Source of the DNA: Stutzerimonas degradans
GTDB lineage: Bacteria; Pseudomonadota; Gammaproteobacteria; Pseudomonadales; Pseudomonadaceae
DNA length: 64,000 nucleotides
Assembly: GCF_024448505.1 (NCBI RefSeq)
Contig: NZ_JAMOHV010000002.1
Location: 1 to 64,000 of the forward strand
Direction of reading: 5' to 3'
Numbering within the stretch: position 1 is the first letter of the stretch; each line of letters begins with the position of its first letter. Positions 47,393 to 58,963 of the stretch are shown here, in pieces. The notes under the pieces are model-generated. The model saw only the letters and a list, made by a program, of their open reading frames with translations. It did not search any database and was not told where the DNA came from. The translations under genes were made by a program, and so were the position numbers.

Positions 47393-48034
47393 TTACGCCT
47401 CCCCTCGGGCCAGATCGTCCAGCTTCAGCTGCAGACCGCCGATTGCGGCATCCTGCGACAGCGCTTGTTTGGCCTTGGTATAGGCGGCATGCGCCTCGTC
47501 CACGCGGCCCAGCTGCACCAGCAGATCGCCGCGCAGCTCCTCGCGGCTGGCGGCGAAGGCCTTGTCGGCCTCGCCTTCGAGCATTTTGAGGGCATCTTCT
47601 GCCTTGTCCTGCGCCGCCAGCACACGTGCCAGGCGCTGACGCGCCAGCTCGCCAAGCGTTGAGTCGGCAGGCTTGTCGACAATTGCGCGCAATTCGGCAG
47701 CGGCTTCGTCCAGACGGCCGCCCTCAACCGCCACCTTGGCGACAAACAGGCTACCGTACTGAGCGTAATGAGTACCGGCAAAGTCCTGCTTCAGCTGATT
47801 GCCCAGGCGCGCCACTTCCGCGGCGTCCGCCTTGCCGGACTCCAGCGCAGCCGTCAGCAGCTGCTGGTACAGCCCGGATGCGTTATACGCCTGGTTGAGC
47901 TGATGGTTCTGCCAGAACTGCCAGCCGAACACCAGCGCCACGGCGAGAGCGCCACCCGTGAGCAAAGGCTTGCCGTTGCGCTGCCACCAATCCTTGATTT
48001 GTGCCAGTTGTTCTTCTTCGGTACCCGAGGTCAC
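47393..48034 (-). CDS. yfgM: YfgM-type ancillary SecYEG/periplasmic chaperone protein
   Basis: The protein has 213 residues. A cytoplasmic N-terminus is followed by one membrane segment (about 22-40, LLTGGALAVALVFGWQFW) and TPR-like helices to the end. The start is GTG with AAGGAG seven bases before it. YfgM interacts with SecYEG and PpiD. Its fixed place between hisS and bamB supports the call. Confidence 0.93.
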   Translation of the reverse strand: MTSGTEEEQLAQIKDWWQRNGKPLLTGGALAVALVFGWQFWQNHQLNQAYNASGLYQQLLTAALESGKADAAEVARLGNQLKQDFAGTHYAQYGSLFVAKVAVEGGRLDEAAAELRAIVDKPADSTLGELARQRLARVLAAQDKAEDALKMLEGEADKAFAASREELRGDLLVQLGRVDEAHAAYTKAKQALSQDAAIGGLQLKLDDLARGEA

Positions 48035-48061
48035 GCTGTCACTCCTTCCATTCGCTTAGTC

Positions 48062-49351
48062 TCAGACCTGCTCGAGGCAGGCAGCCAGACGCTCGGGTAG
48101 AGCATCCCAGGCAATGCTTTGTTGTTCGCTGTCATCGCGCAGCGGCTTGCAACCTACCACGCGCCCGGCAAGTTCGTCCTCACCGAGAATCAGCGCGAAA
48201 TGTGCGCCGCTCTTGTCGGCCTTCTTGAACTGACTCTTGAAGCTGCCAGAGCCGGCATTGACCAGCAGACGCAGGCCCGGTAAGGCGTCGCGCAGACGCT
48301 CGGCCAGACCGAGTGCCGCCAGTTCCGCCGCTTCGCCGAATGCGCAGATGAACGCGTGCGGCGGCTGATTCAGCGTTGCGGGGACCAAGTCGAGGGTTTC
48401 CAGCAGCAGCACCAGGCGTTCGACGCCCATCGCGAAGCCGACTCCCGGGGTGGGCTTGCCGCCGAACTGGCTGACCAGCCCATCGTATCGGCCGCCGGCA
48501 CAGACCGTTCCCTGCGCGCCGAGCTTGTCGGTCACCCACTCGAACACCGTGCGGCCGTAATAATCGAGTCCGCGCACCAGCTTCGGGTTGATCTCGTAGG
48601 CGATACCGACCGCATCCAGGCGCGCCTTCAGCCCGTCGAAATGCTCGCGTGACTCCTCATCGAGGTAGTCGTGCAGCGTCGGCGCATCGGCCAGTAACGC
48701 TTGGGTCTGGGCATTTTTGCTGTCGAGGATGCGCAGCGGGTTGGTAGTCAGGCGGCGCTGGCTGTCTTCGTCGAGCTGATCGAACCGCTGCTGCAGGTAG
48801 GCGACCAGCGCGTCGCGATAACGTGCACGCGCTTCGCTGGAGCCAAGACTGTTGAGCTGCAGCGTCACCGCTTCGCTCATGCCGAGCTGTTTCCACAGAC
48901 GAGCGGTGAGCACGATCAGCTCGGCGTCTACGTCCGGGCCAGGCTGGTTGAACACTTCTACGCCGATCTGGTGAAACTGGCGATAACGCCCTTTCTGCGG
49001 TTTCTCGTAGCGAAACATCGGGCCGGTGTACCAGAGCTTCTGCACCTGGCCGCCGCCGGTGAGGCCGTGTTCGAGCACCGCGCGCACGCAGCCGGCAGTA
49101 CCTTCTGGACGCAGCGTCAGCGATTCGTCATTGCGATCACGAAACGTGTACATCTCCTTGTCGACGACATCGGTTCCTTCACCGATGCCACGGGCGAACA
49201 GTTCGGTGTATTCGACGATGGGCAGGCGGATTTCGCTATAGCCGTAGCTGTCGAGCAGCTGCGCAAAAGTGCCCTCCAGGTAGCGCCAGACCGGAGTTTG
49301 CGCCGGCAGGATGTCGTTCATGCCACGAATGGCTTGCAGGGACTTGCTCAA
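48062..49351 (-). CDS. hisS: histidyl-tRNA synthetase
   Basis: The protein has 429 residues and is a class II synthetase. The start [15 protein letters not shown], motif 2 ([22 protein letters not shown]) and the histidine-specific motifs [13 protein letters not shown] and AGGRYDGL are present. A C-terminal anticodon-binding domain completes it. It is 27 bp before yfgM. Confidence 0.98.
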   Translation of the reverse strand: MSKSLQAIRGMNDILPAQTPVWRYLEGTFAQLLDSYGYSEIRLPIVEYTELFARGIGEGTDVVDKEMYTFRDRNDESLTLRPEGTAGCVRAVLEHGLTGGGQVQKLWYTGPMFRYEKPQKGRYRQFHQIGVEVFNQPGPDVDAELIVLTARLWKQLGMSEAVTLQLNSLGSSEARARYRDALVAYLQQRFDQLDEDSQRRLTTNPLRILDSKNAQTQALLADAPTLHDYLDEESREHFDGLKARLDAVGIAYEINPKLVRGLDYYGRTVFEWVTDKLGAQGTVCAGGRYDGLVSQFGGKPTPGVGFAMGVERLVLLLETLDLVPATLNQPPHAFICAFGEAAELAALGLAERLRDALPGLRLLVNAGSGSFKSQFKKADKSGAHFALILGEDELAGRVVGCKPLRDDSEQQSIAWDALPERLAACLEQV

Positions 49352-49367
49352 AGGAATTCCTTAACAA

Positions 49368-50480
49368 TCAACTACGGGCGATGAGCGCGGCATCCGCTTC
49401 GAGCTTCTCGGCCGCCTTGCGGCGGATCAGCTGCTCCAGCTCGTCAACCAGATTCTCGTTGTTCAGCTTCTGCGCCGGCTTGCCGTCGATATACACCAGG
49501 TTGCTCGGGCTGCCGCCGGTCAGGCCGATATGCGCTTCCTTGGCTTCGCCCGGGCCGTTGACCACACAGCCGATGACCGCTACGTCCAGCGGCACCAGCA
49601 GATCCTCGACGCGCGCCTCCAGCTCGTTCATGGTCTTGACCACGTCGAAGTTCTGCCGCGAGCAGCTGGGGCAGGCAATGAAGTTGATGCCTCGCGAACG
49701 CAGGTGCAGTGATTTGAGGATATCGAACCCAACCTTGATCTCTTCCACTGGATCGGCAGCCAGCGAAACACGGATGGTGTCGCCGATGCCCTCGGCGAGC
49801 AGCATGCCCAGTCCAACTGCCGATTTCACCGTTCCGGAACGCAGCCCGCCGGCCTCGGTGATTCCCAGATGCAGCGGTTGTTCGATCTGCTTGGCCAGCT
49901 GACGGTAGGCCTCGACCGCCATGAACACATCGGAGGCCTTCACGCTGACCTTGAAGTCGGGGAAGTTCAGCCGGTCCAGATGCTCGACATGGCGCAGCGC
50001 CGACTCTACCAGCGCCTCGGGCGTCGGCTCACCGTACTTCTTCTGCAGGTCCTTCTCCAGCGAACCGGCGTTGACGCCGATGCGGATCGGAATGCCGCGG
50101 TCGCGCGCAGCCTCGACTACCGCGCGCACCCGGTCTTCGCGACCGATGTTGCCCGGGTTGATGCGCAAACAATCGACACCCAGTTCGGCCACACGCAGGG
50201 CGATCTGGTAATCGAAATGGATATCCGCGACCAGCGGCAACTGAACCTGCTGTTTGATCCGTCCAAAAGCCTCGGCCGCCTCCATCGACGGCACCGAGAC
50301 GCGCACGATATCGGCACCGGCATCTGCCAGGCGACGAATCTGTCCGACAGTCGCGTCGACATCGCACGTCTCGGTGTTGGTCATGCTCTGCACGGAGATC
50401 GGCGCATCGCCGCCGACCGCAACGTTGCCTACCCAGATCTTGCGAGATGGGCGACGTTTGATGGGAGACTCTGAATGCAT
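49368..50480 (-). CDS. ispG: 4-hydroxy-3-methylbut-2-enyl diphosphate synthase
   Basis: The protein has 370 residues and is a 4Fe-4S enzyme of the MEP isoprenoid pathway. The cluster ligands fit Cys270, Cys273, Cys305 and Glu312, matching E. coli numbering. An N-terminal TIM barrel contains [14 protein letters not shown]. It is 2 bp after rodZ and 16 bp before hisS, so the genes are cotranscribed. It would depend on the isc system nearby for its cluster. Confidence 0.98.
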   Translation of the reverse strand: MHSESPIKRRPSRKIWVGNVAVGGDAPISVQSMTNTETCDVDATVGQIRRLADAGADIVRVSVPSMEAAEAFGRIKQQVQLPLVADIHFDYQIALRVAELGVDCLRINPGNIGREDRVRAVVEAARDRGIPIRIGVNAGSLEKDLQKKYGEPTPEALVESALRHVEHLDRLNFPDFKVSVKASDVFMAVEAYRQLAKQIEQPLHLGITEAGGLRSGTVKSAVGLGMLLAEGIGDTIRVSLAADPVEEIKVGFDILKSLHLRSRGINFIACPSCSRQNFDVVKTMNELEARVEDLLVPLDVAVIGCVVNGPGEAKEAHIGLTGGSPSNLVYIDGKPAQKLNNENLVDELEQLIRRKAAEKLEADAALIARS

Positions 50481-50482
50481 GC

Positions 50483-51469
50483 TTACTGCCCCAGCTTGAT
50501 ACGCGCCGTCTCGCCGCGAACATACGAGGCAAGATCCACGGCCGCGCCGTTGTAACTGATCTGCGCGCCTCGCGCGTAGCCCAGATGGACATCGAGCGGC
50601 GCCTTGCCGGTGACGCTGTGCTCGCTGCCAGCCTTGGCCAGGCCGCTATAGAGCACGCGACCGTCGGCATCGGTCACCTTGGTCCAGCAATCGGCACTGA
50701 ACTGCAGGACCAGACGACCCTCACCAGCGGCGGGAACCACTGCCGGCTCCGACGGAGTCTCGGTGACTGGCGCACTCACCTGGGTTTCCGGCGCGGCGGT
50801 GATCTGCGGCTCGGCAACTTCTGATACCGACTGATCGACAACGGTGTTTGCCTCATCAGCCGGAGCCGGCATGCCCTGCGCGTCAGGCTGCGGCGCAGAC
50901 TCGGTCGTCGACGGTTGTTCGTCTGTTGTGGGTAGCGGAGCGTCCGCGACCTCCTCCTGGTCTTCCGGCCGATCGAGCAGATGAATCTGCGTGGTACCGT
51001 CGGCCGTTTCCACTTCGATACTGTCCAGCGCCGTCACCGCAGGCACGGTCTCTGGCCGCTGGATACGCTCTTGCCACCAGTAAAAACTGGCACCCGCCAC
51101 GACCAGCAGTAGGGCAAAGCCGAAGAAACGCAAGACGCTTCGCGACAGCCGGCCGGGTTCTTCGATGCGCCCCAGGCTGGTGACATTGCTGCCTGTGGCA
51201 CTGGTGCCAGTATGCTGATCGAACTCCTGCACGAGCTGGTTAGGGTCCAGTTCCAGCAGTTTGGCGTAGGCTCTGACGTATCCACGGGCAAAGGTATGCC
51301 CCGGCAACTGGCTGAAATCGCCGGCCTCGATCTGCGCAACCGAGCGGGCCGTCAGATTGAGCTGGTGGGCAACGGACGCCAACGACCAGCCCTTGCTCTC
51401 GCGAGCCTGGCGCAGGGTTTCACCCGGATTGGCGCCCATCGGGGCAGCCTCGTGATTCGGCGCTGTCAT
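50483..51469 (-). CDS. rodZ: cytoskeletal/cell-shape protein RodZ
   Basis: The protein has 328 residues. A cytoplasmic helix-turn-helix (about 15-85), a basic juxtamembrane stretch, one membrane segment (about 115-130), a Pro/Ala/Glu/Thr-rich periplasmic linker (about 150-240) and a C-terminal DUF4115 beta domain are present. RodZ anchors MreB filaments to the membrane. It overlaps pilW by 4 bp (ATGA). Confidence 0.95.
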   Translation of the reverse strand: MTAPNHEAAPMGANPGETLRQARESKGWSLASVAHQLNLTARSVAQIEAGDFSQLPGHTFARGYVRAYAKLLELDPNQLVQEFDQHTGTSATGSNVTSLGRIEEPGRLSRSVLRFFGFALLLVVAGASFYWWQERIQRPETVPAVTALDSIEVETADGTTQIHLLDRPEDQEEVADAPLPTTDEQPSTTESAPQPDAQGMPAPADEANTVVDQSVSEVAEPQITAAPETQVSAPVTETPSEPAVVPAAGEGRLVLQFSADCWTKVTDADGRVLYSGLAKAGSEHSVTGKAPLDVHLGYARGAQISYNGAAVDLASYVRGETARIKLGQ

Positions 51470-52221
51470 CGTTGCTCCGAAAGGTATTGCTGATATTCGG
51501 CCGTACCGGGGTACAGGCGCTTGAGCTGCAGCGCCAGACTGGCTGCCCTGTCGCGATCCCCGTGGATATCGGCCAGACGGATACCAAGCAGCAGGCTACG
51601 GGCGTTCTGCTCGGCAAGTTGGCTGTAGCTGTCGTAGTAGGCCTTGGCGGGGACGTACTGTTTGGCGTCATAGGCCATCAGCGCGAGCTCCAGCAGCGCG
51701 CCAGGCTGACGACTGTCCAGGCGCAGCGCACGAGTGAAATACTTCTCGGCCTGCTCCGGCTGGTTCAGCTTCAACGCGGTCATGCCCATGTTCTGGAAGA
51801 CCCGCGCACGCTCGGGATACAGATTGTCTTCTGAGGCCTGGGTGAATCGTTCGAGCGCTTCAGGGTAACGTTTCTGCTCGAACAGAAAACTGCCGTAGTT
51901 GTTCAGAATCCGCGCGTCCCGGCGACTGGCCAACGCTTCGCGGTAATGCTTATCGGCCAGCTCGTTTTCCATTTCCGTCTGGAACACCAACGCCAGCGCC
52001 GCGTGCGCATCAGCGCTGCGCGGATCGAGTTCCAGAGCCTTGCGCAGTGGCGTCTTGGCCCGCGACGCGGTGCCCTGCTGTACATAGCCGATACCCAGCT
52101 GAATGTAGGCATCGCGTGCCTGCTGGCGCCCTTCTTCGGTTTTCAGCGGATCGACAGTGCCGGTCGAAACACAGCCAGTCAGGCCGGCAAAAAGCAACAG
52201 CAGCGCAACGCGCAAGATCAT
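51466..52221 (-). CDS. pilW: type IV pilus biogenesis lipoprotein PilW/PilF
   Basis: The protein has 251 residues. The signal ends in lipobox LTGC (cysteine 17) and is followed by about six TPR motifs. PilF is the pilotin that brings PilQ secretin to the outer membrane in pseudomonads (named PilW in other genera). The start ATG 52221 has GAGGGG upstream; the open frame upstream is not coding. It is 10 bp after rlmN. Confidence 0.94.
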   Translation of the reverse strand: MILRVALLLLFAGLTGCVSTGTVDPLKTEEGRQQARDAYIQLGIGYVQQGTASRAKTPLRKALELDPRSADAHAALALVFQTEMENELADKHYREALASRRDARILNNYGSFLFEQKRYPEALERFTQASEDNLYPERARVFQNMGMTALKLNQPEQAEKYFTRALRLDSRQPGALLELALMAYDAKQYVPAKAYYDSYSQLAEQNARSLLLGIRLADIHGDRDRAASLALQLKRLYPGTAEYQQYLSEQR

Positions 52222-52231
52222 CAGTACCCCC

Positions 52232-53380
52232 TCAGGATCGGTTCGAAGCAGCGCGCGCGGTATCGGGCTCGGTCTGCAGTTCGCGCACGGCGATGTAGCG
52301 CTCGCTACGGCGGGTGCGGTCCAGCACTTGGCCGACGAGCTGTCCGCAAGCGGCATCGATGTCTTCGCCGCGGGTCGTACGCACCGTCACATTGTGCCCG
52401 GCTTTGTGCAGGATGTCCTGAAAACGCCGGATGGCATTGTTGCTGGGGCGCTCATATCCGGAATGAGGGAACGGATTGAATGGAATCAGATTGATCTTGC
52501 AGGGGATTTTCGCCAGCAGCGCAATCATCTGCTCGGCATGCTCGGGCTGATCGTTCACGCCCTGCAGAAGCGTGTACTCGATGGTCAGCACGCGCTTCTC
52601 GCCGAGTCGCGAGATGTAGCGCTGGCAGGATTCCAGCAGCATCTGCAGCGGATACTTCTTGTTGATCGGCACCAACTGGTCACGCAACGCGTCGTTCGGC
52701 GCGTGCAACGACAGCGCCAGGGACACATCAATGACCTTGGCCAGCTCATCAATCATCGGCACGACACCGGAAGTCGAGAGCGTAACCTTGCGTTTGGAGA
52801 TACCGTAACCGAGGTCGTCCATCATGATCTGCATGGCGGCGACCACGTTATCGAAATTCAACAGCGGCTCGCCCATGCCCATCATCACCACGTTGGTGAT
52901 GGCGCGGTCGACTTTCGCCGGGACGGTGCCGAAGGATTTGTTGGCAATCCACACCTGACCGATCACCTCGGCGGCGGTGAGGTTGCTATTGAAGCCCTGT
53001 TTGCCGGTGGAGCAGAAGCTGCAATCCAGCGCACAGCCTGCCTGGGACGATACGCACAGCGTGCCACGCCCAGCCTGGGGGATGTAAACGGTTTCGACGC
53101 AGCTACCCGAAGCAACGCGCACGACCCATTTGCGGGTGCCGTCGCTGGAAATGTCTTCGCTGACGATTTCCGGGCCGCGTATCTCCGCACAAGCCTTGAG
53201 CTTTTCGCGCAAGGCCTTGCCGATGTTACTCATGGCGTCGAAATCATCGACGCCAAAATGGTGAATCCACTTCATCACCTGACCGGCACGGAAGCGCTTC
53301 TCCCCAATCGACTCAAAGAAGCTTTCCAGCTGCGGCTGGGTCAGGCCCAGCAGATTCACCTTACCGGTCGTGGCAATCAT
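52232..53380 (-). CDS. rlmN: 23S rRNA/tRNA adenine-C2 methyltransferase RlmN
   Basis: The protein has 382 residues and is a radical SAM enzyme with the CxxxCxxC cluster motif at Cys116, Cys120 and Cys123 ([12 protein letters not shown]). The methyl-carrying cysteines expected are in the C-terminal region (DIDAACGQL). ATG 53380 has AAGGTGA upstream, better than the GTG three codons earlier. It is 19 bp after ndk. Confidence 0.97.
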   Translation of the reverse strand: MIATTGKVNLLGLTQPQLESFFESIGEKRFRAGQVMKWIHHFGVDDFDAMSNIGKALREKLKACAEIRGPEIVSEDISSDGTRKWVVRVASGSCVETVYIPQAGRGTLCVSSQAGCALDCSFCSTGKQGFNSNLTAAEVIGQVWIANKSFGTVPAKVDRAITNVVMMGMGEPLLNFDNVVAAMQIMMDDLGYGISKRKVTLSTSGVVPMIDELAKVIDVSLALSLHAPNDALRDQLVPINKKYPLQMLLESCQRYISRLGEKRVLTIEYTLLQGVNDQPEHAEQMIALLAKIPCKINLIPFNPFPHSGYERPSNNAIRRFQDILHKAGHNVTVRTTRGEDIDAACGQLVGQVLDRTRRSERYIAVRELQTEPDTARAASNRS

Positions 53381-53399
53381 AGGATTCACCTTCGCTCAA

Positions 53400-53831
53400 T
53401 CAGCGAATGCGTGCGCACACTTCGGTGGCCGCGAAGAAGTAGGCGATCTCGCGTGCAGCGGAGGCTTCCGAGTCGGAACCGTGCACGGCGTTCTCGTCGA
53501 TGGAGACGGCGAAGTCAGCGCGGATAGTGCCAGCTGCGGCTTCTTTCGGGTTGGTGGCACCCATCAGTTCGCGGTTCTTGGCAATGGCGTTCTCGCCTTC
53601 CAGAACCTGAACGATGACCGGACCGGAAGTCATGAAGGCAACCAGATCCTTGAAGAAGCCACGCTCGCTGTGCTCGGCGTAGAAGCCAGCGGCTTCACGC
53701 TCGGACAGCTGAACCATCTTGGAAGCGACGACGCGCAGGCCGGCCTTCTCGAAACGGGTGGTGATTTCGCCGATCACGTTCTTGGCGACGGCATCGGGCT
53801 TGATGATGGAGAAGGTGCGTTGCAGGGCCAT
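53400..53831 (-). CDS. ndk: nucleoside diphosphate kinase
   Basis: The protein has 143 residues. The phospho-accepting His117 is in NAVHGSDS, and the start [15 protein letters not shown] is canonical. It balances NTP pools. ATG 53831 has GGAG seven bases upstream. The 135-bp gap to iscX contains a hairpin, so ndk probably starts a new unit. Confidence 0.98.
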   Translation of the reverse strand: MALQRTFSIIKPDAVAKNVIGEITTRFEKAGLRVVASKMVQLSEREAAGFYAEHSERGFFKDLVAFMTSGPVIVQVLEGENAIAKNRELMGATNPKEAAAGTIRADFAVSIDENAVHGSDSEASAAREIAYFFAATEVCARIR

Positions 53832-53869
53832 GTAGGACTCCAAAACTGATGGGTTAAAGCGAACGAACA

Positions 53870-53892
53870 AACCCGCGAATCATACGCGGGTT
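53870..53892 (-). terminator. hairpin at the end of the isc operon
   Basis: AACCCGCG (53870-53877) pairs with CGCGGGTT (53885-53892) over 7 bases, with TTTGTTCG following on the minus strand. It is a plausible weak intrinsic terminator between iscX and ndk. Confidence 0.6.
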
Positions 53893-53966
53893 CGGGTCAA
53901 AACATAAGGGTAGTCGGCAGCCAGAAGCTCGAGCGAAGCCGTATCGGCACCAGAGAGAGTAGCCGG

Positions 53967-54167
53967 TTATTGCGCCTCTTCGATCCAGGCGGCTTGGATG
54001 GCTTCCAACACTTTCTCGCCGCCACGCTGTGGATCATCGGAAAAATCCGGCAGCTCCAGCACCCAGCGATGCAGTTCGACGAAGTTCACGTAGCGCGGGT
54101 CGACCTCAGGCCGCGCTTCGGCCAGCTCGATGGCGATATCCAGTACATCGGTCCAATGCAGACTCAT
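53967..54167 (-). CDS. iscX: iron-sulfur assembly protein IscX (YfhJ)
   Basis: The protein has 66 residues and is small and acidic. The start MSLHWTDVLDIAIELAE and the end LEAIQAAWIEE are characteristic of IscX, which binds IscS and iron and tunes cysteine desulfurase activity. The longer open frame upstream is not used; ATG 54167 is the family start. It is the last gene of the isc operon, 7 bp after fdx. Confidence 0.95.
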   Translation of the reverse strand: MSLHWTDVLDIAIELAEARPEVDPRYVNFVELHRWVLELPDFSDDPQRGGEKVLEAIQAAWIEEAQ

Positions 54168-54174
54168 GAATGCC

Positions 54175-54513
54175 TCAATGCCCTTCGGAAACCTGGTTGA
54201 TGGTGTACTTAGGAATTTCCACGACCAGATCGGCCTTGTCGACCACAGCCTGACAGGACAGGCGCGAGGTCGGCTCCAGCCCCCAGGCCTTGTCCAGCAT
54301 ATCGTCCTCGAGCTCATCGGATGGTTCCAGACTGGCGAAACCTTCGCGGATCACTACATGGCAGGTGGTGCAGGCACAGGATTTCTCGCAGGCGTGCTCG
54401 ATCTCGATGCCGTTGCGCAGCGCGGCATCCAGTACGGTTTCGCCGGCTTGCGCCTCGATCACGGCGCCTTCTGGGCAGTGCTCGGCATTGGGCAGGAAGA
54501 TGATCTGCGGCAT
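54175..54513 (-). CDS. fdx: 2Fe-2S ferredoxin of the isc operon
   Basis: The protein has 112 residues. The 2Fe-2S cysteines fit Cys42, Cys48, Cys51 and Cys87, with a further Cys46 as in E. coli Fdx. It supplies electrons for cluster assembly. I use ATG 54513 (MPQIIFLP), which has GAGGA nine bases upstream. An ATG three codons earlier overlaps the hscA stop and has no spacing. Confidence 0.96.
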   Translation of the reverse strand: MPQIIFLPNAEHCPEGAVIEAQAGETVLDAALRNGIEIEHACEKSCACTTCHVVIREGFASLEPSDELEDDMLDKAWGLEPTSRLSCQAVVDKADLVVEIPKYTINQVSEGH

Positions 54514-54518
54514 CTGGG

Positions 54519-56381
54519 TCATTCCTCGATATCGTTGAGCCGTCGTCCGGCCAGCGCGGCCTTGACGGTTGAATCCAGTCGACGCGCAGCGAAGGCATCG
54601 GTGATCTGGCTGAGTCGCTTGCTCTGGCGCTCGATCGCAACGCCGTCCGGACTGTCGAGCAGCGCGCGCAGCGCATTCATCTGCTCTTCGATGGCTTCGC
54701 GCTCCTCAGCACTCAGCAGTCGCTCGCCATCAGCCGCCAGCGCCGCCTCCACGGCCTCCAGCAGCCGCTGGGCATCCACCAGCTGTTCGCGCAGTGCGCG
54801 GGCCTGCTTGTCCTCACCCGCCTTGCGGAAGGAGTCCTCGAGCATGCGCGCAATTTCGCCGTCGGTCAGCCCGTAGGATGGCTTGACCTGGATGCTCGCC
54901 TCGACGCCCGAGGTCAGCTCGCGCGCAGAAACACTCAGCAGCCCGTCGGCATCGACCTGAAACGTCACACGGATCTTCGCCGCCCCCGCCACCATCGGCG
55001 GAATGCCGCGCAGCTCGAAGCGCGCCAGCGAACGGCAGTCGGCGATCAGTTCGCGCTCACCCTGCAGCACGTGAATCATCATGGCCGACTGGCCATCTTT
55101 ATAGGTGGTGAAGTCCTGGGCGCGCGCAACCGGAATGGTGGTGTTGCGCGGGATGATCTTTTCCATCAGCCCGCCCATCGTCTCCAGGCCCAGCGACAAT
55201 GGAATCACATCGAGCAGCAACAGTTCGTTGCCGTCACGATTGTTGCCGGCAAGGGTTTCGGCCTGGATCGCGGCACCGATGGCCACTACTTCGTCCGGAT
55301 CGATATCGGTCAGCGGCTCGCGACCAAACAACTGCCCAACCAGGCTGCGCACCAGCGGAACCCGCGTCGAACCGCCGACCATGACGACTGCACTGACTTC
55401 ATCCGCCTCAATGGAGGAATCGCGCACCGCACGCCGACAGGCCTTGAGGCTGCGCGCAACCATCGGCTCGATCAGCGCATCGAACGTCGCCCGATCCAAC
55501 TGCCCTTGCCAGCCCGCATAGCTGATCGGCGCGCTATCGGCATCGCTCAGATGCTCCTTCGCGGCACAGGCAATCTTCAGCAGCTCGCGCTGCGCACCTG
55601 GCTCAAGGTCACCGGAAACGCCGGCCTGATCGAGAATCCACCCGGCCACGGCATGATCGAAATCGTCACCGCCCAAGGCGGTATCACCACCGGTGGCCAG
55701 CACTTCGAACACACCCTTGGTCAGGCGAAGAATGGAAATATCGAACGTGCCGCCGCCCAGATCGTAGATCGCGACCACGCCCTCGGCCTGTCGATCGAGG
55801 CCATAGGCAACCGCCGCAGCAGTCGGCTCGTTGAGCAGGCGCAAAACATTCAGCCCGGCCAGCCGCGCCGCATCCTTGGTAGCCTGGCGTTGCGCATCGT
55901 CGAAGTACGCCGGCACCGTGATCACCGCACCCACCAACTCCCCGCCAAGCGTCGCCTCGGCGCGCTCGCGCAGCGCTCGCAGTATCTCCGCGGAAATCTC
56001 CACCGGACTCTTGGGGCCCTGCACCGTCTCAATGAACGGCATCTGTGACTCGCCCCCACTGAAGCGATAGGGGAGCTGCTCACCCAACTGCTTCACGTCG
56101 GCAAGACCACGCCCCATGAGGCGCTTGACCGAGCTGATAGTATTGAACGGATCGCTCGCTGCCGCGACCTTGGCGGCATGCCCCACTTCAACGCGGTCGG
56201 CGTGGTAGCGCACGACCGAAGGCAATATCACCTGTCCATCGGTATCTGCCAGCGGTGCCGTGACACCGCTGCGCAGAGCAGCTACCAGCGAATTGGTGGT
56301 GCCCAGATCTATTCCGACGGCAAGACGCCGCTGGTGAGGCTGAGGGCTTTGTCCGGGCTCGGCAATCTGAAGTAAGGCCAT
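54519..56381 (-). CDS. hscA: Hsp70-type chaperone HscA
   Basis: The protein has 620 residues. The N-terminal ATPase has [13 protein letters not shown] and [13 protein letters not shown] substrate-binding domain and helical lid follow. HscA, with HscB, helps release clusters from IscU by binding its LPPVK motif. It lies 42 bp after hscB and abuts fdx. Confidence 0.97.
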   Translation of the reverse strand: MALLQIAEPGQSPQPHQRRLAVGIDLGTTNSLVAALRSGVTAPLADTDGQVILPSVVRYHADRVEVGHAAKVAAASDPFNTISSVKRLMGRGLADVKQLGEQLPYRFSGGESQMPFIETVQGPKSPVEISAEILRALRERAEATLGGELVGAVITVPAYFDDAQRQATKDAARLAGLNVLRLLNEPTAAAVAYGLDRQAEGVVAIYDLGGGTFDISILRLTKGVFEVLATGGDTALGGDDFDHAVAGWILDQAGVSGDLEPGAQRELLKIACAAKEHLSDADSAPISYAGWQGQLDRATFDALIEPMVARSLKACRRAVRDSSIEADEVSAVVMVGGSTRVPLVRSLVGQLFGREPLTDIDPDEVVAIGAAIQAETLAGNNRDGNELLLLDVIPLSLGLETMGGLMEKIIPRNTTIPVARAQDFTTYKDGQSAMMIHVLQGERELIADCRSLARFELRGIPPMVAGAAKIRVTFQVDADGLLSVSARELTSGVEASIQVKPSYGLTDGEIARMLEDSFRKAGEDKQARALREQLVDAQRLLEAVEAALAADGERLLSAEEREAIEEQMNALRALLDSPDGVAIERQSKRLSQITDAFAARRLDSTVKAALAGRRLNDIEE

Positions 56382-56423
56382 ATCTGTCTGATGTCGAGCG
56401 CAGCGCCAGGCGCCACGCGAAGG

Positions 56424-56945
56424 TTAATCGTCGAGGCGCTCTTCGAGTTGGCGCACTTCCTGGGACAGCTTGTCGAGAAACTGCATGCGGCGCACCAGGC
56501 GCTCGGCCTCTTCCCGCGCTGCAGCATCGCGCCAGATCTGCGCGAAACGCTCATCCAGCGCGCGCTGGGCATCCTTGAGGCGCACCTTGAAAGTGGCGAC
56601 CCCCGGGAGGTCGACCTGCTCATGCAATGCCTCTAGTTCTTCACGCCAATGCATCTGCTGCATGAGGAACTCCGGGTCCTGCACAGTGGCTTCCAGGGGC
56701 AGGTCGTGCCCCTGCAAGCTCAACAGATAGCGCGCACGACGGGCCGGCGCCTTGAGCGTCTGGTATGCCTCATTGAGGTTGGCCGAGCGCTCCAACGCTT
56801 GACGCTGCTCGGACTCGCCGGCGTCAGCAAAACGGTCGGGGTGAACCTGACGCGCCAGATTTCGATAGCGCTCCGACAGGTCGTTCAGATCGAGATCGAA
56901 CTCCGGTTGCAGATCGAAAAGCGCGTAATGACAGGGATTGCCCAC
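56424..56945 (-). CDS. hscB: J-domain co-chaperone HscB
   Basis: The protein has 173 residues. An N-terminal J domain has the HPD motif (QVHPDRFAD). A C-terminal three-helix bundle binds IscU. The start is GTG 56945 ([14 protein letters not shown]), with GAGGA upstream; the reading frame stays open further back but into iscA. It is 7 bp after iscA. Confidence 0.95.
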   Translation of the reverse strand: MGNPCHYALFDLQPEFDLDLNDLSERYRNLARQVHPDRFADAGESEQRQALERSANLNEAYQTLKAPARRARYLLSLQGHDLPLEATVQDPEFLMQQMHWREELEALHEQVDLPGVATFKVRLKDAQRALDERFAQIWRDAAAREEAERLVRRMQFLDKLSQEVRQLEERLDD

Positions 56946-56952
56946 AGCGTCC

Positions 56953-57276
56953 TCAGATATTGAAGCTCTCGCCGCAGCCGCATTCGCCACGCACGTTGGG
57001 GTTATTGAACTTGAAGCCTTCGTTTAGCCCTTCGCGGACGAAATCGAGCTCGGTACCGTCAAGATAAACGAGGCTTTTCGGATCGATGATGACCTTGACG
57101 CCATGACTTTCGAACACCGCATCCTCGGCACCGGTTTCATCGACGAACTCCAGCACATAGGCCAACCCGGAGCAGCCGGTGGTCCTGACGCCCAGCCGCA
57201 CGCCTACGCCCTTTCCACGCCCCTGCAACGAACGATTGACATGCTGGGCCGCGGCTTCGGTCATGGTGATAGCCAT
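56953..57276 (-). CDS. iscA: A-type iron-sulfur carrier IscA
   Basis: The protein has 107 residues. The three ligand cysteines are Cys35, Cys99 and Cys101 ([10 protein letters not shown]). It delivers clusters to target enzymes. ATG 57276 has AAGGAGG seven bases upstream. It follows iscU by 12 bp. Confidence 0.97.
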   Translation of the reverse strand: MAITMTEAAAQHVNRSLQGRGKGVGVRLGVRTTGCSGLAYVLEFVDETGAEDAVFESHGVKVIIDPKSLVYLDGTELDFVREGLNEGFKFNNPNVRGECGCGESFNI

Positions 57277-57288
57277 CGACAAACCTCC

Positions 57289-57675
57289 TTAGAGCAGGCC
57301 TTTCTTCTCGCGATAGTCGCGCACGGCGGCCTTGATCGCGTCTTCGGCAAGTACCGAGCAGTGAATCTTCACTGGCGGCAGCGCCAGCTCTTCGGCGAGC
57401 TGGGTGTTCTTGATGGTTTCTGCCTCTTCCAGCGTCTTGCCCTTCATCCACTCGGTAGCGAGGGAGCTGGAGGCAATGGCCGAACCACAGCCATAGGTCT
57501 TGAACTTGGCGTCTTCGATGATGCCCTGCTCGTTGACCTTGATCTGCAGTCGCATCACGTCGCCGCATGCCGGCGCACCGACCATGCCGGTGCCGATGTT
57601 CGGATCCTCGGCGTCGAACTTGCCGACGTTACGCGGATTTTCGTAGTGGTCGATGACCTTTTCACTGTAAGCCAT
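57289..57675 (-). CDS. iscU: iron-sulfur scaffold IscU
   Basis: The protein has 128 residues. The cluster ligands are Cys37, Cys63 and Cys106 with Asp39, and the HscA-binding LPPVK is at 99-103. It is 41 bp after iscS. Confidence 0.98.
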   Translation of the reverse strand: MAYSEKVIDHYENPRNVGKFDAEDPNIGTGMVGAPACGDVMRLQIKVNEQGIIEDAKFKTYGCGSAIASSSLATEWMKGKTLEEAETIKNTQLAEELALPPVKIHCSVLAEDAIKAAVRDYREKKGLL

Positions 57676-57716
57676 GATGCAATCCTCTCTGAATCAAGCG
57701 TTGCGGAGCCGACGGC

Positions 57717-58931
57717 TCAGTGGGCCTGCCACTCGACCTTGGAAATGTCGACACCGTCTTTGAACATGTCCCACAGGGGAGACAGCTCACGCAATTTGGT
57801 TACCGCTTCGCTGACCTTCTGCGCTGCGTAATCGACTTCTTCCTCCGTGGTGAAACGCCCGAAGGTGAAGCGAATCGAGCTGTGCGCCAGTTCGTCGTTG
57901 CGCCCCAGGGCGCGCAGCACGTAAGAGGGCTCGAGCGAGGCGGAGGTACAGGCTGAACCGGAGGAAACCGCCAGGTCCTTGAGCGCCATGATCAGCGACT
58001 CGCCTTCTACATAGTTGAAGCTGAGGTTGAGGTTGTGCGGCACCCGGGCGGTCATGCTGCCATTCACATACAACTCCTCCAGGTGCTCGACCTGCCTAAA
58101 GAAACGGTCGCGCAAGGCGCGAATATGCTCGCGCTCCTGAACCATCTCCTCCTTGGCAATCCGGAAGGCTTCGCCCATTCCGACCAACTGGTGGGTCGCC
58201 AGCGTACCGGAACGCATGCCGCGCTCATGTCCACCACCATGCATCTGCGCCTCGAGACGCACACGCGGCTTGCGACGCACATAAAGCGCACCCACGCCCT
58301 TCGGCCCGTAGGTCTTGTGTGCCGAGAACGACATCAGATCGACCTTCATCGCCTCCAGATCGATCTCGACCTTACCGGTGGACTGCGCGGCATCGACATG
58401 GAACAGCACGCCGCGGGCACGGGTCAGCTCGCCGATGGCGGCGATATCGTTAATGGTGCCAATCTCGTTATTCACATGCATCACCGACACCAAGATGGTG
58501 TCCTCGCGCAACGCCGCCTCAACCATCGCCGGCGTGATGATGCCGTCCTCGCCCGGCTCGATGTAGGTCACCTCGAAGCCTTCGCGCTCGAGCTGGCGAG
58601 TGGTATCCAGAACCGCCTTGTGCTCGATCTTGGTGGTGACGATGTGCCTGCCCTTGCTGGCATAGAAATGCGCCACACCCTTGATCGCAAGGTTGTCGGA
58701 CTCGGTAGCACCGGAGGTCCAGACGATTTCACGGGGATCGGCATTCACCAGCTCCGCCACCTGGCGACGAGCATTCTCCACCGCCTCTTCGGCGCGCCAG
58801 CCGAAGGCATGCGATCGGGAAGCCGGATTACCGAAATTGCCGTCGATAGTCAGGCATTCGATCATCTTCGCGGCAACACGGGGATCAACTGGAGTGGTGG
58901 CGGAATAATCCAGGTAAATCGGCAGTTTCAT
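57717..58931 (-). CDS. iscS: cysteine desulfurase IscS
   Basis: The protein has 404 residues and is a PLP enzyme with Lys206 ([10 protein letters not shown]) and the mobile active-site Cys328 (SSGSACTSA). It provides sulfur for Fe-S clusters and tRNA thiolation. It is 32 bp after iscR. Confidence 0.98.
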   Translation of the reverse strand: MKLPIYLDYSATTPVDPRVAAKMIECLTIDGNFGNPASRSHAFGWRAEEAVENARRQVAELVNADPREIVWTSGATESDNLAIKGVAHFYASKGRHIVTTKIEHKAVLDTTRQLEREGFEVTYIEPGEDGIITPAMVEAALREDTILVSVMHVNNEIGTINDIAAIGELTRARGVLFHVDAAQSTGKVEIDLEAMKVDLMSFSAHKTYGPKGVGALYVRRKPRVRLEAQMHGGGHERGMRSGTLATHQLVGMGEAFRIAKEEMVQEREHIRALRDRFFRQVEHLEELYVNGSMTARVPHNLNLSFNYVEGESLIMALKDLAVSSGSACTSASLEPSYVLRALGRNDELAHSSIRFTFGRFTTEEEVDYAAQKVSEAVTKLRELSPLWDMFKDGVDISKVEWQAH

Positions 58932-58963
58932 TCGCTTGTCTCCTAATCAGGCGGTCGTCCGGC